Shown in pieces: positions 11,741-22,984 of a stretch of DNA of 64,000 nucleotides. The notes under the pieces were generated by a model that saw only the letters and a program-made list of their open reading frames with translations, was not told where the DNA came from and made no database searches. The DNA comes from Pyrus communis. Lineage: Eukaryota; Streptophyta; Magnoliopsida; Rosales; Rosaceae. Numbering within the stretch: the first letter of the stretch is position 1; each line of letters opens with the position of its first letter. The translations under genes were made by a program, and so were the position numbers. Where the stretch lies: positions 5,363,751-5,427,750 of the forward strand of contig NC_084810.1 of the NCBI RefSeq assembly GCF_963583255.1. Reading direction: 5' to 3'.

Positions 11741-11968
11741 AATATCACTTGGAATGAGGATCCTCTCCGAATCCTCTTTGTGAGGATCCTGAAGATCCTC
11801 AAATCGTATCCATTCATCGTACATCATGTAGTCAGTTTTCGTTGTTCATGTTTAATTTTAAATAAAAAAATATTTAAAATAATTTATAACCGCATGAACG
11901 GATATGATTTGAGGATCCCCAAGATCCTCACAAGGAGGATCCGGAGAGGATCCTCATTAATATCACTT
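11741..11968. mobile_element. MITE with GGATCC-rich ends and 10-bp TSD
   Basis: The element 11751-11958 has ends AATGAGGATCCTCTCCG and CGGAGAGGATCCTCATT, which are exact inverted copies. Sub-terminal parts (GAGGATCCTGAAGATCCTC and GAGGATCCCCAAGATCCTC) continue the symmetry. The flanks AATATCACTT at 11741-11750 and 11959-11968 are identical, giving a 10-bp target duplication that suggests a Mutator-like origin. The left end has two extra bases (GG) before the inverted repeat. No coding capacity. Confidence 0.85.
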
Positions 11969-13529
11969 GTATCAATTAGAAAAAAAAAAAAATTGTTCTA
12001 CTTTTAGAAAAATAGTGTAAATAATGGTACAAATAGATGATAAAAATAGAATTTTTCATCCAAAAATTGATCTTTTCTTCTAGTCTTCTCTCTCCTAAAC
12101 TTACCTAAGTTTCTATTCACTAATGAAGGTCATATTATACTTTAGTGTTGATTTTTCCGTACCAATTTAAATAAATATTTAATTTTTACATTAAGTGTCA
12201 ATAAATTTTCAGCAATTACCACCAACTTAATTAGATCCATCTCATATAATACTCGATGGTCATCATTTGTATTCAAAGAGTGTTCCTTAATTAGTTATGT
12301 TGCAGTTTTGTGCGTTATCCCCATGTATCGAGTTATGAACCAATTCAATTTCTAGTTGTCATAATTGAAGTTCTTTTGACTTTGGAATTATATGGTTGGG
12401 TTCTTTTGTTTCTTCTCCTACTTGTCACACATACAAATCTGTCAATATAATAGCTATTAGATTAGTGAAGTTGGCCTTGATTTTTTCTATTGAGTCTTAA
12501 TTTTTGGTTTAAAGATTTCTTTAAAGTTTGTACCTTGTCACAAAAACACAAGCAAATTATGAATAAAAAACAATAGGTGTCGCTAAACTCAAAAGACTTA
12601 CCACCAACATAACTAGATGCAACTATTATCAAACAAACTTAATCACATCCAATCCTTATTCCCAAATCTTAGACTTAGTATGTTGTTTAGCGCATATCTG
12701 CATCCACAAAACTTGAAAATGAATTTACAAATACAAACTAATTGAGAGGTAGATAATTTTTTGCGTTTGCCGCTGTACTTAAGACTTTCTCTTTTAAAAG
12801 TGGAATATGTATATTTCGCAACAAAGTCATACGGCAGATTCCAAACTGAATAGAGCCCAAGTTTTGTTGTATATAATTTAAAAATTTTCTTGTTAAAAAC
12901 AATGTTTCATTTTTTCGTAAGTCCCTCCACTAATTTGTTCTAGCATTGAACAAACAACCATGAAAATTTTTAGCACTTACTTTGTAGGGGATCAAATAAT
13001 TGTGGGCAAGGTATGAAAAGTGGAGCCAATTCTTATGTAGTAAGCCTAATGGATCGAAGTAACAACAATACAACAATTTTTAGAATTTTTATTTTTGGCA
13101 ATGCCCCTTATAGAATGTTGTCTTTTTGAAAATTAAGAGGTTGGCCAGTTTTAAGTAGGATCCATACACTGTATTCATATTTCAAAGACATTCGACGAAG
13201 CGATATGGTTCAGATTCATGCATAACAGATAAGTCATGATTGTCGTAATAATTACCGTATTTAGGCTAAAATGGAATGTGATACTCTAAATATCTATTGT
13301 TTATTGTTTTCCATATATAAATTCAATTTATAGGATACGATTTTATGACATTTGCATGGCAAAATAGTTAACCACAACCATTTGAACATTGATGTTGCAA
13401 CTTTGTACATAAAAATTCAAAAGAAGAAATGTAATTGTAATAATATATTTATTAATATGGTTGAATAAACATACAAATACAATAATGTTTCCCAACTTGT
13501 TTTGATGAATTAGTTAGTCGTACGTAAGT
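11969..13529. other. AT-rich intergenic spacer, nothing recognised
   Basis: I see no gene, splice structure, terminal inverted repeat or long duplication here. It is the 3' flank of the minus-strand expansin gene. The stretch 13220-13280 (ATTGTCGTAATAATTACCGTATTTAGGC) resembles the segment at 9715-9745, so a diffuse dispersed repeat is likely. Confidence 0.4.
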
Positions 13530-15404
13530 TCAGAACTGGTTGCGGGATGAAAATGTTTGCCCAAATCCCCAAGTGGAAGGAACCACATTAGAAAATACAA
13601 GTGCTCTTCCATCAACCAGTGTGAGCTTAAAAGAGAGTCTCTGGTTTCGAAGGTCAACGCTGCTTTGCCAATTTGCACCCCAATTCCTGTGCATGGCCAG
13701 CCACGTTCCTCTTCTCATCCTCGACCCCCTAATCCATGCAGCCTTCACGTCCCCGCTTCCGCCGACGTTGGAGATCATCACCATGTTGAAGCTCGACTGT
13801 CCCTTCAAGGTGAATCGGACTCCGCCTCTTCTTTTGCAGGACACTCTTTAGTCCATACACACATTAATTGCAAAGAGGATGATCAAGGTTTGTTATAATG
13901 TTTCAGACTACCGTCACACCAAAAATTACTTGAAAGTTACATTATGTATAACATAGGGAGCAATTATTAATAGTCTAAAAATGTCATCATGCATTAATTC
14001 ATGTATATTTTCTCTCTTATGCTTTGATAAAAGAGAAGTATGGTATAATAACATTTTTGGACTACCAATAGCAGATTTCATAATATATCAATTCAACACA
14101 TCGATCAATAATGTAAATTGAATTAGATTATAATTCAACAATTAAGACTGCACAAGTTCGAGTCTCCTTTTTCATATATATAAAATTTTCTTTATTAGAC
14201 CTTAAGTATATGTTCGGGCCGGAAAGATAGTGCATGCATGTTGGGATTTACTATATTAGGACTTCTGAATGGGCACTGACTATAAACTCGTGAATTGTTA
14301 TGTTGTGTAATAATGTATTTTAGCCATATAATATTGTTGCTACCTTCTGTAAATGACAGGAACTATGCCTTCATTGCCTTGTCGGGCAATGCGAAGAAAA
14401 GCAGGCATGGACATGTCAAAGTGTTGGTGGGGAAAATTGCACCACCCTCCGTTGTTGTTTGGGGGGCAGAAATTGGTGGCGGAAACCGTCATAGATCGAC
14501 CTCGAAGGCACCACTTTGGATCTGTGTTGTAGTTGCACATTACTTGGAAACAAGCCCCACACGCCTCACCTCCTCTGAAAAGTGTGCTACTCACGGCAGC
14601 TGTGTTCACTCCAAACCCCGAATGGATGGTATTATCGTAACCACAAGCACCACCTACGTACACATAATGTAAATCAACAATATTGTTCTTAAGATCATTT
14701 CTTTAAAACTTAGAACTATAATATATGAGATTTGAATCAAAATCTCTTACAACGAAGTGAAGGAAGATTGCATGTCACTAGACCAGCAATCATTGACAAT
14801 GTTATTAATGTTCAATTTTAATTGAAAATTTTAAGTGATGGTCACCGCATATTGCACAAACAAAAGAAAAATGGTGGCGCCCATAACAACCAATTCGAGC
14901 ATATGTCAAGTACACAAAAGTTAATAAAAAAAAATTATAACGTGCGCTAAAATTTGTGCCTTTGTTATTGACAGCCCTATAACATATTAGGTATATAAAC
15001 GGATATAAAAGAAAAGATGTGAGGTAGAATGACATTTTTAGAATACATAATTAGAAATTAATAAGAAAACATATTATTGGCACACTTGAAAAGTTATATT
15101 GCACTCCTCATTTGTGAAAGCATGAAAGAGAACATTCATGGAGGAGTGCATGATCATTTTTTTTAAAGCGTCAACAAACAACTTTGGAAAAATAATAAAG
15201 AAATAAGTAGTAAAGTTACACAAGTTAAGGAACATTATTTTCTCATCAAAATAAAAGTGAGTTACCAAGGGTGGCTGGGTCTTGGTTGGTCCCGTAGAAA
15301 GTTGCATGACCACTAAGCCATCCATCGGCTTCAACATTGGTGAGGATAATGCCCTCCAAAACTATACAAACGAACAAGAAAATATGCCAGAAAAGAGGCA
15401 CCAT
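13530..15404 (-). CDS. Alpha-expansin, EXPA12-like, 254 aa, 3 exons
   Basis: The exons are 15404-15266, 14653-14344 and 13845-13530; introns are GT/AG and split the codons for Gly47 and an Arg. Residues 1-26 form a signal peptide (hydrophobic [18 protein letters not shown], cleavage likely after Ala26), so the protein is secreted to the wall. The GH45-like domain starts '[12 protein letters not shown]' and contains the Cys ladder (Cys50, 78, 81, 86, 95, 109, 118) and the HFD motif at 124-126. The C-terminal CBM63 domain shows '[10 protein letters not shown]', 'LVDGRALVF' and ends '[13 protein letters not shown]'. Expansins loosen walls at acid pH without hydrolysis. The two intron positions fit the alpha-expansin family. 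The '[11 protein letters not shown]' and 'SSRNQF' stretches favour the EXPA12-like group, by memory. Confidence 0.92.
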
Positions 15405-15946
15405 TATAATTTCAATGTAAATTAAACCCCCGGATCGATTTTTCTGTACTTGTTACCAGACAAACTCTCAAGTTCTTTCACTTTCTTGAAGAAGCAGGCT
15501 TCCATTTAGTATTTTATAGACTGATCAAAACAGGATCGTCGGTGACTAAATTAAAATAAAATGAAAATTAGCATTAATGCATGCATGGTATCGTATATAT
15601 GTGTATTTACTTTACAAAATTAGTATTTGCAAAACGCGTTTTCCCACGTCCTATGAAGTACGGAAAGACAGTGTACGGTAAGGGAATGACGTTTTTTGAG
15701 ACATGATAGAGCAAATACATGTGATCACAACTAGTTGTGCGATCTTCTATTTTTTCAGAGTAACATGTCGGTGATTTTGTCGGTGATCAAATTCAATGAT
15801 ACGAAACATGCATGAAGCTAGCAAATATGAGTTTACCATTATTAATTAATACAAACTCGAATATGGGCACGAGCGATCTACTACTAAACCGAACAATATG
15901 AATATGTTTTGGTGGTGGCGACTTCAAATGAGTTGGGTTAATTAAT
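15405..15946. promoter_or_regulatory. Upstream region of the expansin gene
   Basis: This 540-base AT-rich spacer lies between the expansin start and the LTR retrotransposon insertion at 15952. It should hold the expansin promoter on the minus strand. I see no clear TATA box at the expected distance. The retrotransposon sits only about 550 bases upstream of the gene and may have separated it from distal elements. Confidence 0.4.
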
Positions 15947-15951
15947 ATGTG

Positions 15952-17112
15952 TGTTCGGGTAAAGATTTCTCTAGAGAAGGCTCATTGGACCTCAGCACAG
16001 CTTCTCAAGGGATTGGCACTTTGGATGTGTAGTCGGGCTCTTACTTGTTGAGATGCTACAAGAAGAGAACAAAGTTAGTTCTAAAATGTGCCTTTGTGGG
16101 ACCTTAGGTATAGGCATTGAAGCTCGCAATCAAAACTAACTAAGTGCTAGGCGTGCCACTGCTATCTCAGTATAGCAGATGTAGAACAAGTGTGTTTTAA
16201 GTTGATTACTTGCGCCCCAAGTTACTCAAACTTCTTGTTATCAAATGATTGTCACAAATGAGTTAAGTCTCTATTAAGTTCTTTTTCTTGCCTTGTAAAC
16301 AAGGACTTTTAGTTCATGATCTTGTATGTTCGAATGGAGGGAGTCCAGAGCCCCTTAAGTCTTTTGTTTGGTCCCAAATCACTCTTCATGAAGACACATT
16401 CGTTAAGCTAACCAGATCCAAATGTAAATAGGGCTATCAAAATAGCAAAACAGGTGGAAATGACTTGAATATACGTTGAAAAGTACATTAAGCAGTAAAT
16501 CTACTAATTTAGATAACAAACAAAGAGACTCGGGCAAGATTTCACCTTGTTTGGCAAGGTTGAACCTCTTGCAATTAGTTCTCTTTGAATTTACAGGGGT
16601 TTATATGCTAAAAAATGATGGATGGTAAACAAGTTTACATGAGGGAATCGATACTACACCACTGAGGGAGATAGCAGAGCTTTTAAACTAGACAAGAGAT
16701 AGCTTTTCTAAAGAACTATCGCTAAAATGACTGAATCTGGGTTGATTTCAGCTTTAGGATGCATATTTGGCTTGAGAGCAGAGTTTGTATGTTTGTTTGT
16801 TTGATTGGTTGAGTGTTTTTGTTTTTGGGGCCTGTCTTCCCTTTTATAAACAATATAGCCCGACAACTATAGCTTTTGCTCTTACTCGAAAGCCTTTGGA
16901 GAGTGAGTCATCAACTTTTTATGAGCAATGCCACTGGAAAGTGTTCTTTGGCTGATGGTAGGTTAGTCTCCATCACTTGTCGACTTGTATCTTAACTGAG
17001 AAGGCTTCAATTTATCTCTAGGCTTGATGCTGGGCTTTGGGCAAGTCTCTTTTAATTGGCATCTTTGGGCTTTACTTCTTTCAAGCCCAATATTCAAATA
17101 TTAACCCAAACA
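15952..17112 (-). repeat. Left LTR (3' LTR of the element), 1161 bp
   Basis: Begins TGTTCGGGTAAAG and ends AACCCAAACA. It aligns over its full length with 21763-22979 but lacks two short segments present there. On the plus strand CTTTTATAAACAATATAG near 16850 is TATA-like, so the LTR might also drive transcription toward the antisense ORF. Confidence 0.9.
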
Positions 17113-17124
17113 GTGCCCCCTTTA
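17113..17124 (-). other. Polypurine tract next to the left LTR
   Basis: Read on the minus strand this is TAAAGGGGGCAC immediately before the LTR start TGTTTGGG. A purine run directly upstream of a 3' LTR primes plus-strand DNA synthesis, which fixes the element's orientation. Confidence 0.7.
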
Positions 17125-17273
17125 ATCATTGTTAAGTCTGCAAATCGAGGTGTTAATGATGATTAAACAGTTGTCACATGCTTTTACTCGGGACTTGCAC
17201 TATTTTAAAACAGCCGTTTGTTAACTAAACCTTTGCACTAACCCACGATTTTAAACATTAAATAACCATCTAC

Positions 17274-17280
17274 TATATAA
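17274..17280 (+). promoter_or_regulatory. TATA box of the antisense ORF
   Basis: TATATAA lies inside the element, outside the LTR, about 157 bases before the ATG at 17437. A pyrimidine-rich leader (TTCCAACCTTCTCAG... to ATCTTTCC) follows. This gives the antisense gene its own core promoter independent of the LTR. Confidence 0.5.
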
Positions 17281-17436
17281 TCCTCACTTAAACCCTTTAG
17301 CCAAGTACCATAGCAATCTCAAACCTTCGAATTTCCAGAAATTCCTAGATTTTCCAACCTTCTCAGTACTCTCTTATTCTCTGCTCTTTTTTGTTTTCTA
17401 CCTTCGAATTTCCTCTATCTTTCCTAAAATCATCTA

Positions 17437-20166
17437 ATGGCACCCAAAGTTGCTCGAACTCATTCTTCCTGCGAGACTGGTCAGGGGATTGCCACTATGC
17501 ATCGTTTGCTCAACGGCCTTTATCGCCCTCGGGCTAGCCTTCAAACCTCACTTTTTTTTTAAGAGGGAATAGTGCACTCCTTGGGACCTGTATGGACCTC
17601 CTAGATCCCTATTACCGTGGAAAGCAACATGCCCAAGGCAAATTGGTTCACCACGAACCCATTTTTGGCTGAGGTTGGCATTTCGGCAACTAAGTGGTCG
17701 AACCACCGTCGCGGCTTTCCTTTGATGAAGGATGAAAGCTGGATGCAGTAGATAAATGAGCTCGAGCCTACCTTCAAGCAGAAGTGGATGAACAACAACA
17801 TATACAAGCTAATTATGTTATCCAAGACTACTGTAATTGACAAGCCTAAACTGCTGACCACGGTTATCCTTTCCTGGAATTCGAGCACCAATACCTTCGA
17901 TTTCAGGATGGGTTCCATGTCCCCGACTATCCTCGAAATGGCCCAAGTCTTAGGGCAGAGTCGTAGATGTCATTTACGACTGGTTTTCTCCTTCCCGCCC
18001 AATTGTTGAGAGCTCGAGCACCTTTGATCCCATAACTCAGCTGGACTATAACTCTTATACTTTCAAGAGTTATGGGACTTCCTTCACGGGTTTTATCCTA
18101 TTTGTCAAGAAGAATTTTGGCCATTCCTCCTCTAACCCCAACAAAGACTAAGAGCATATGTACTTCTTGTTGTACTGGCTCAACAAGCACGTTTTCCCCA
18201 ATAAGTCCAAGGGAGTAAAAGTTGAGTAGATCCTTTTGGTGGAAGCTCTGCACAATTTTGATGACGTGGCCACGAGCCTCTTTCTCTTTGCTCATCTTTA
18301 TCTTCTTCTTTATAAGATGACCCGATGCGCTCCTTTCGAAACCAACCTTAATGAGCCAACCTGGATGGTCCAGCTATGGCTACAATGGTACTTCCCCAAG
18401 CTTCAAGCACTCAACCTGGAGTTCCCGGAAGAAGTAGCTTCTGCCTGCATTCTAGCCGAAGCCTCTCCCACTAATCATTTTACATTCGTCTGCCTTTGCT
18501 TCTTCAGAGTTTGCAGGACTCGAGCAGACTTCAAGTAAGGAACTTCAGTATTAAGAAGATATCTTTGGTTCTCCAACCAAGCTTTTCAAAATGCATTCGG
18601 GGAAAACGCCAGCTCTTTTTGTAAGGAGAAATTTATTAGCTGCATCCAACCAAGAGATCTGGCCTAAGAAGTAAGGAGCGACTGCTATGAACGTGGGCTG
18701 GAAGTTTATCATCCAAACTTCTGCAGCAGGCAGCTAGGCTTTAGGCAAGCTATTCCAATCCCTTTCTTTGATTTTGTACATTGTGGTACCTCCTACCGCC
18801 TTCGCTCTCCACAAAAAGTCACATTTCGGGCTACCCGACGCAGTCTTGAGGTCATGAGCAAAATTGCCCGAAAGCCTATGGCTCTAAACTTTGAATGTGC
18901 TTCAAGCTTCTCCACCTGGTGGGAGACCAAATGGACCAAGAAGTATAGAAGAGATCTGCGCGAAGCCCATGATCGCCTATTCGGGTAACTATCAATCAAA
19001 TCCTATCCTAGCTCGGGGGAGCTCGAGAATTGGAAGGAGATGATTCACCAAAATAACCAGCTTCTTCTAATAGTTATCTTTCACTCTCCTAACCTGTATT
19101 TTATGTTATTTTTATAGTATGCATTCTACTAACCTTTTTTTTTGCCTTCTTTGAATTCATAACCCAAGGCAACACTAAAGAGGTGGATGTCGGGCTAGAT
19201 GAAGAGGCTGGGGATGCCTTTATCCTCCAAGAAACTGAGGCTGAGGCGGCCATGCAAGGCGCTGGAGAGGGCGGAGATGTCTTTGAGTTATTTGGAGTTT
19301 CTGAAGATGAAGTCGAGACTGTAGTGGAACCTCGGGCAACTCGAAAGACAAGGGCAACAATAGTAGAATCTTTAAAGTTAGAGCCTGAAGAACAACCTCG
19401 AGGAGCTGGAGGTATGACCTGCATCTCAAGTTAATCCTTCAAAGTTTCCCTTATCCTCTTCTCTTCTTTTTTTATTATTGACTATTTGCATGATTGCCTG
19501 AAACAAGGTATAAAAGAGGAAAGGATATCTCAGCTCGAGGTTTCTTCACCTCAACCCGAATGGTACATGCTTTTCCTCCTTGGGCTAAATATTCCAAGGT
19601 ATACTTTTCTTACCCTTGGTTTAAAACTTGCAACTTTATTACTTTGAAAGCTAATGATTGACTTCCGCTCATTTATAAGCCAAGGTTAGGGAACCTGCGT
19701 CTTCAATCGGGCAAGGCTCAACTCCCATGTCTTCTATTCCTCATCTTGCCTTGGTGGTGACTCCAACCTTCCAATTCAAACCAAGTACTGAGGAGATGCT
19801 GCATTTTGTGGAGGAGAACAGTAACTCGGTGAGCATTGTTACTTTAACATTTTATGTTTAACGCTCCCCATTCTTTTATACTCATTTACTTTTGCCTTTT
19901 TCGAGTCTTCCCCATCACATGAGTCACAACAACCAACAACAATTGCATTTGGGGAGCCTATAGTCCCTGAAATCTCTGTGGTCTCAGAGATGACTAGCCC
20001 GCGGGCTTCTCGGGCTGCTGTTGTAACAGAAATGCCTCGCCAGTCCTATCAAGTCTTGCCTCAAGTATATCAGTACTTAGTTTTCTATTTTCTGTTTTCT
20101 GTAAACCAACTCACTAACACTTGTATTTCTCTTAATACTTATCTGATCCTTGACTGGCTGGACTAA
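17437..20166 (+). pseudogene. Antisense ORF: plant mobile domain protein, degraded
   Basis: The ATG at 17437 opens MAPKVARTHSSCETGQG and stops at a T-run (17549-17562). Further frames carry the signature of the plant mobile domain (aminotransferase-like): 'LLTTVILSWNSSTNTFDF' then 'GSMSPTILEMAQVLG' at 17845-17960, 'SYTFKSYGTSFTGF' near 18055-18095, and 'EMTRCAPFETNLNEPTW'-like sequence near 18315-18370. An acidic exon lies at 19167-19413 with an acceptor-like CATAACCCAAG before it and a GTATGA donor after it, and a Ser/Thr-rich exon near 19970-20060. Stops and shifts show decay. Known relatives occur in Ty3 and Mutator transposons and as host genes acting in silencing and development (MAIL1, MAIN). 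Function here is unknown. Confidence 0.72.
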
Positions 20167-20339
20167 CCCTTTTACCGTTAAAGGTTTAATAGAATTAATC
20201 ATCTTTGCTGTATACTTTTCAATTCTGTCTCCCTCATGACCATCACTTTCTTCTGGCTCTGCTCGTTCAAACTTTACTTGGTGAATTGTAGCTTTATTTT
20301 TATAGAAATGAGGCACTTTAGATGAGTGTTTCACTTATT

Positions 20340-21724
20340 ATTCTTCAATCAACAGCTTCTCATACTTTGTTTCAGCAATTACCAACTCTTGTAGTTCATT
20401 GAATTATACATCATAAAACTTTTTCCTCAAAGGCAGCCTCAATGCCTTCTGAGCAATGGATATAAGTTGGGCATGGTTGATAGGGAATTGGAACCTCATC
20501 TTTGTCTTTCTAAACCTCATCATGAAGTATTCTGTAGACTCATGCTCATATTGTTTCACCTCCACTATATCATTAATAGTTATCTCGGGCTCCATTCTAT
20601 AGAACTATTCATGAAAAGCCATCTCCATCTGCCCCCAAGTTGGCAATAGAATTAGGGGGGGCAACAGAGAGTACCACTGAGATGCTAGACCAACCAACAA
20701 GTTCCCAAACAACCTTAACTTATAGTTATGATTGTCTTCAAATGCCACGTAATAATTGGAGAACTTGAAAATGTGATCTCTAGAGGACACACTGCCATCT
20801 TCTACACTGACAGTTGGAAATGCGGGCATCTTGAAGTTGAAGGGAAAAGGATTATGTTCATCAATATACTCTGGATATGGCTTCTGGTAGGTGATCCTAA
20901 ACAGCGGGCAAGGCAGAGGTTGAGCATTCTGGAGCACTATTCTTGTTAATTCGGCTAACTTATCTTTGAGTTGCTAGTTGGTTGTATTATTATGTAGGGT
21001 ATAAGGAGGTTCCTACTTTGAGCTAGGATCATTGCCCAAGAAAGTTTCCTTTTTTGGGGTGGGCTTCCTCCATCTGGCCCATCTTCCCTTATTAGCCAAT
21101 GATGGTGGCCTATAAGGGGGAGGTTTATCCGCAGTTGTGAGCTCACATTTTTGGCTGAATTCTCCAATTAATTAGGGCATCCCATACTTCTTCCTGTCTT
21201 GCTTAACCTGCCCCCTACTATCTAGTGAGGACAACAATGGGTCGGGCAACCCTGTCTCCAGGATCTCTTCTAGTATTAGCTAGCTGGCCATAGGCCCTAC
21301 TTTTTCATTTCCTTTTTCATTATCCTCGTCGAGTAAGAGAAATAAGGGAATAGCCAGCTCCTTCTCACAACTTGCCTCTCTCATCATTTCTTAAGCATAA
21401 CTGTCTTTTGGAGTAGAGTACTCCAGATCTAGTCTTATCTGCAAACTTCCTGTTAAGGAGCAGAGTCTGCTCACTTCTCCTCTGGTCTCTAGAGAGATCT
21501 TCTCCATACTTTTCAACACTTTGCACCATGGTGGCTTTCAAGTTGTCATTGGTCACCTTCCCTCCTGACTTCTCAGATGAAGTTGGGTTTTCTATAATAG
21601 ATGGTCTTCGCAAGGAAGGGAAATCTTCTGGATAATCTATCATGCTTGATCTTGGTAGACACTGGGGTGGCCCGTTTTCTGTGTTCCACCTGAATATTCT
21701 CTCATTCATCTTCCTTTTTGCCAT
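20340..21724 (-). pseudogene. Degenerate retrotransposon gag
   Basis: On the minus strand, after the primer-site-like sequence, an ATG at 21724 opens a 119-codon charged frame (MAKRKMNERIFRWNTENG). After a gap with stops there is a Gag core near 20940-20350: 'PYPEYIDEHNPFPFNFKMP', 'FSNYYVAFEDNHNYKLRLF', 'LVGLASQWYSLLPP', 'TWGQMEMAFHE' and then 'YFMMRFRKTKMRF'. This matches the plant Ty3 gag (retrotrans_gag) pattern of a 'W...L' core followed by 'F...R'. Stops between the blocks show it is not translated as one protein. No CCHC knuckle or protease follows. Confidence 0.75.
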
Positions 21725-21734
21725 ACAAGATTAA

Positions 21735-21762
21735 TGGGGTCCCACTAGGCGTGCCAAAACTA
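21735..21762 (-). other. Primer-binding-site-like segment beside the right LTR
   Basis: On the minus strand, just after the LTR end CGAACA and a TAGTTT spacer, the sequence is TGGCACGCCTAGTGGGACC. It begins with TGG, the complement of a tRNA CCA end. Many plant Ty3 elements have a TTTGG-C-CGCC sequence at this place. I cannot assign the tRNA. Confidence 0.6.
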
Positions 21763-22979
21763 TGTTCGGGCAAAGATTTATCTAGAGAATGCTCATTGGA
21801 CCTCAGCACAGCTCCCCAAGGGATTGGCACTTTGGATGTATAGTCGGGCTCTTACTTGTTGAGATGCTACAAAAAGATAACAAAGTCAGTTCTAAAAAGT
21901 GCCTTTGTGGGGCCTTAGGTGTAGGCTTTGAGGCTCGCAATCAAAACTAACTAAGTGCTAAGCTTGTCACTGCTATCTCAGTATAGCAGATGTAGAACAA
22001 GTGCGTTTTAAGTTGATTACTTGCGCCTCAAGTTACTCAAACTTCTTGTTATCAAATGATTGCCACAGATGGGTTAAGTCTGTATTAAGTTTTTTTTCTT
22101 GCCTTGTAAACAAGGATTTTTAGTTCATAATCTTGTATGTTTGAATGAAGGGAGTCCATAGCCCTCTTGTATGTTTGAATGAAGGAAGTCCATAGCCCCT
22201 TAAGTCATTTGTTTGGTCTCAAATCACTCTTAGTGATGACAAATCCATTAAGCTAATTAGATCCAGATGCAAATAGGACTCTCAAAATAGCAAAACAGGT
22301 GGAAATGACTTGAATATATGCTGAAAAGTACATCAAGCAGTAGATCTACTAATTTAGAGAACAAACAAAGAGACTCGGGCAAGATTTTACCTTGTCTGGC
22401 AAGGTTGAACCTCTTGCAGTTACTTCTCTTTGAATTTACAGGGGTTTATATGCTAAAAAAGGATGAATGGTAAACAAGTTTACACAAGAGAATCGATACT
22501 ACACCGCTGAGGGAGACAGCAGAGCTTTTAAACTAGACAAGAGATAGCTTTTCTAAAGAATTATCGCTAAAATGACTAAATCTGGGTTGATTTCAGCTTT
22601 ATGATGCATATCTAGCTAAAGAGCAGAGTTTGTATGTTTGTTTGTTTGATTGGTTGAGTGCCCTTGTCTTTAGGGCTTGTCTTCCCTTTTATAGCCAATT
22701 TAACCCGACTGTTGTAACTTTTGCTCTTGCCCGAAAGCCCTTGGAGGGTAGTCAGTCATCAACTTTTTACTAGCAATGCCACTGGAAAATGTTCTTTGGC
22801 TGATAGTAGGTTAGTTTTTATCACTTGTCACTTCAATTGTAGACACGCGGCTTGTATCTTGACTGATAAGGCTTCAATTTATCTTTAGGCTCGATGCTGG
22901 GCTTCAGGCAAGTTTCCTTTAATTGGCATCTTTGGGCTTTATTTCTTTCAAGCCCAATATTCAAATATTAACCCAAACA
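21763..22979 (-). repeat. Right LTR (5' LTR of the element), 1217 bp
   Basis: Same termini as the left LTR. It is longer because of a 34-bp tandem duplication at about 22132-22199 (each half begins CTTGTATGTTTGAATGAAG) and a short insertion near 22836-22855 (CAATTGTAGACACGCGG). Scattered substitutions between the LTRs show that the insertion is not recent. Confidence 0.9.
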
Positions 22980-22984
22980 ATGTG

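Larger units (their letters stand above)
15947..22984 (-). mobile_element. Pol-less Ty3-like LTR retrotransposon with antisense ORF
   Basis: Two direct LTRs (15952-17112 and 21763-22979) both begin TGTTCGGG and end CCCAAACA. They are flanked by the identical 5-bp target duplication ATGTG (15947-15951 and 22980-22984). A purine tract reading AAAGGGGGCAC on the minus strand touches the left LTR. A primer-site-like TGGCACGCCTAGTGGG on the minus strand lies next to the right LTR. Hence the element is oriented on the minus strand. The 4.65-kb interior has degenerate gag next to the primer site and an antisense plant-mobile-domain gene next to the polypurine tract. I find no protease, reverse transcriptase, RNase H or integrase motif. 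This layout (antisense extra ORF before the 3' LTR) is known for Tat-lineage Ty3 elements such as Grande and RIRE2. Lack of pol makes it non-autonomous. Confidence 0.88.

Noticed and set aside
17601..17918. 105-codon minus-strand frame within the retrotransposon
   Set aside because: Opposite the plant-mobile-domain segment; it is the complement of that coding sequence and not part of gag or pol.
19101..19429. Ser/Pro/Thr-rich minus-strand frames
   Set aside because: Complement of the acidic exon of the antisense gene. The plus-strand reading has flanking splice-like sites and fits better.
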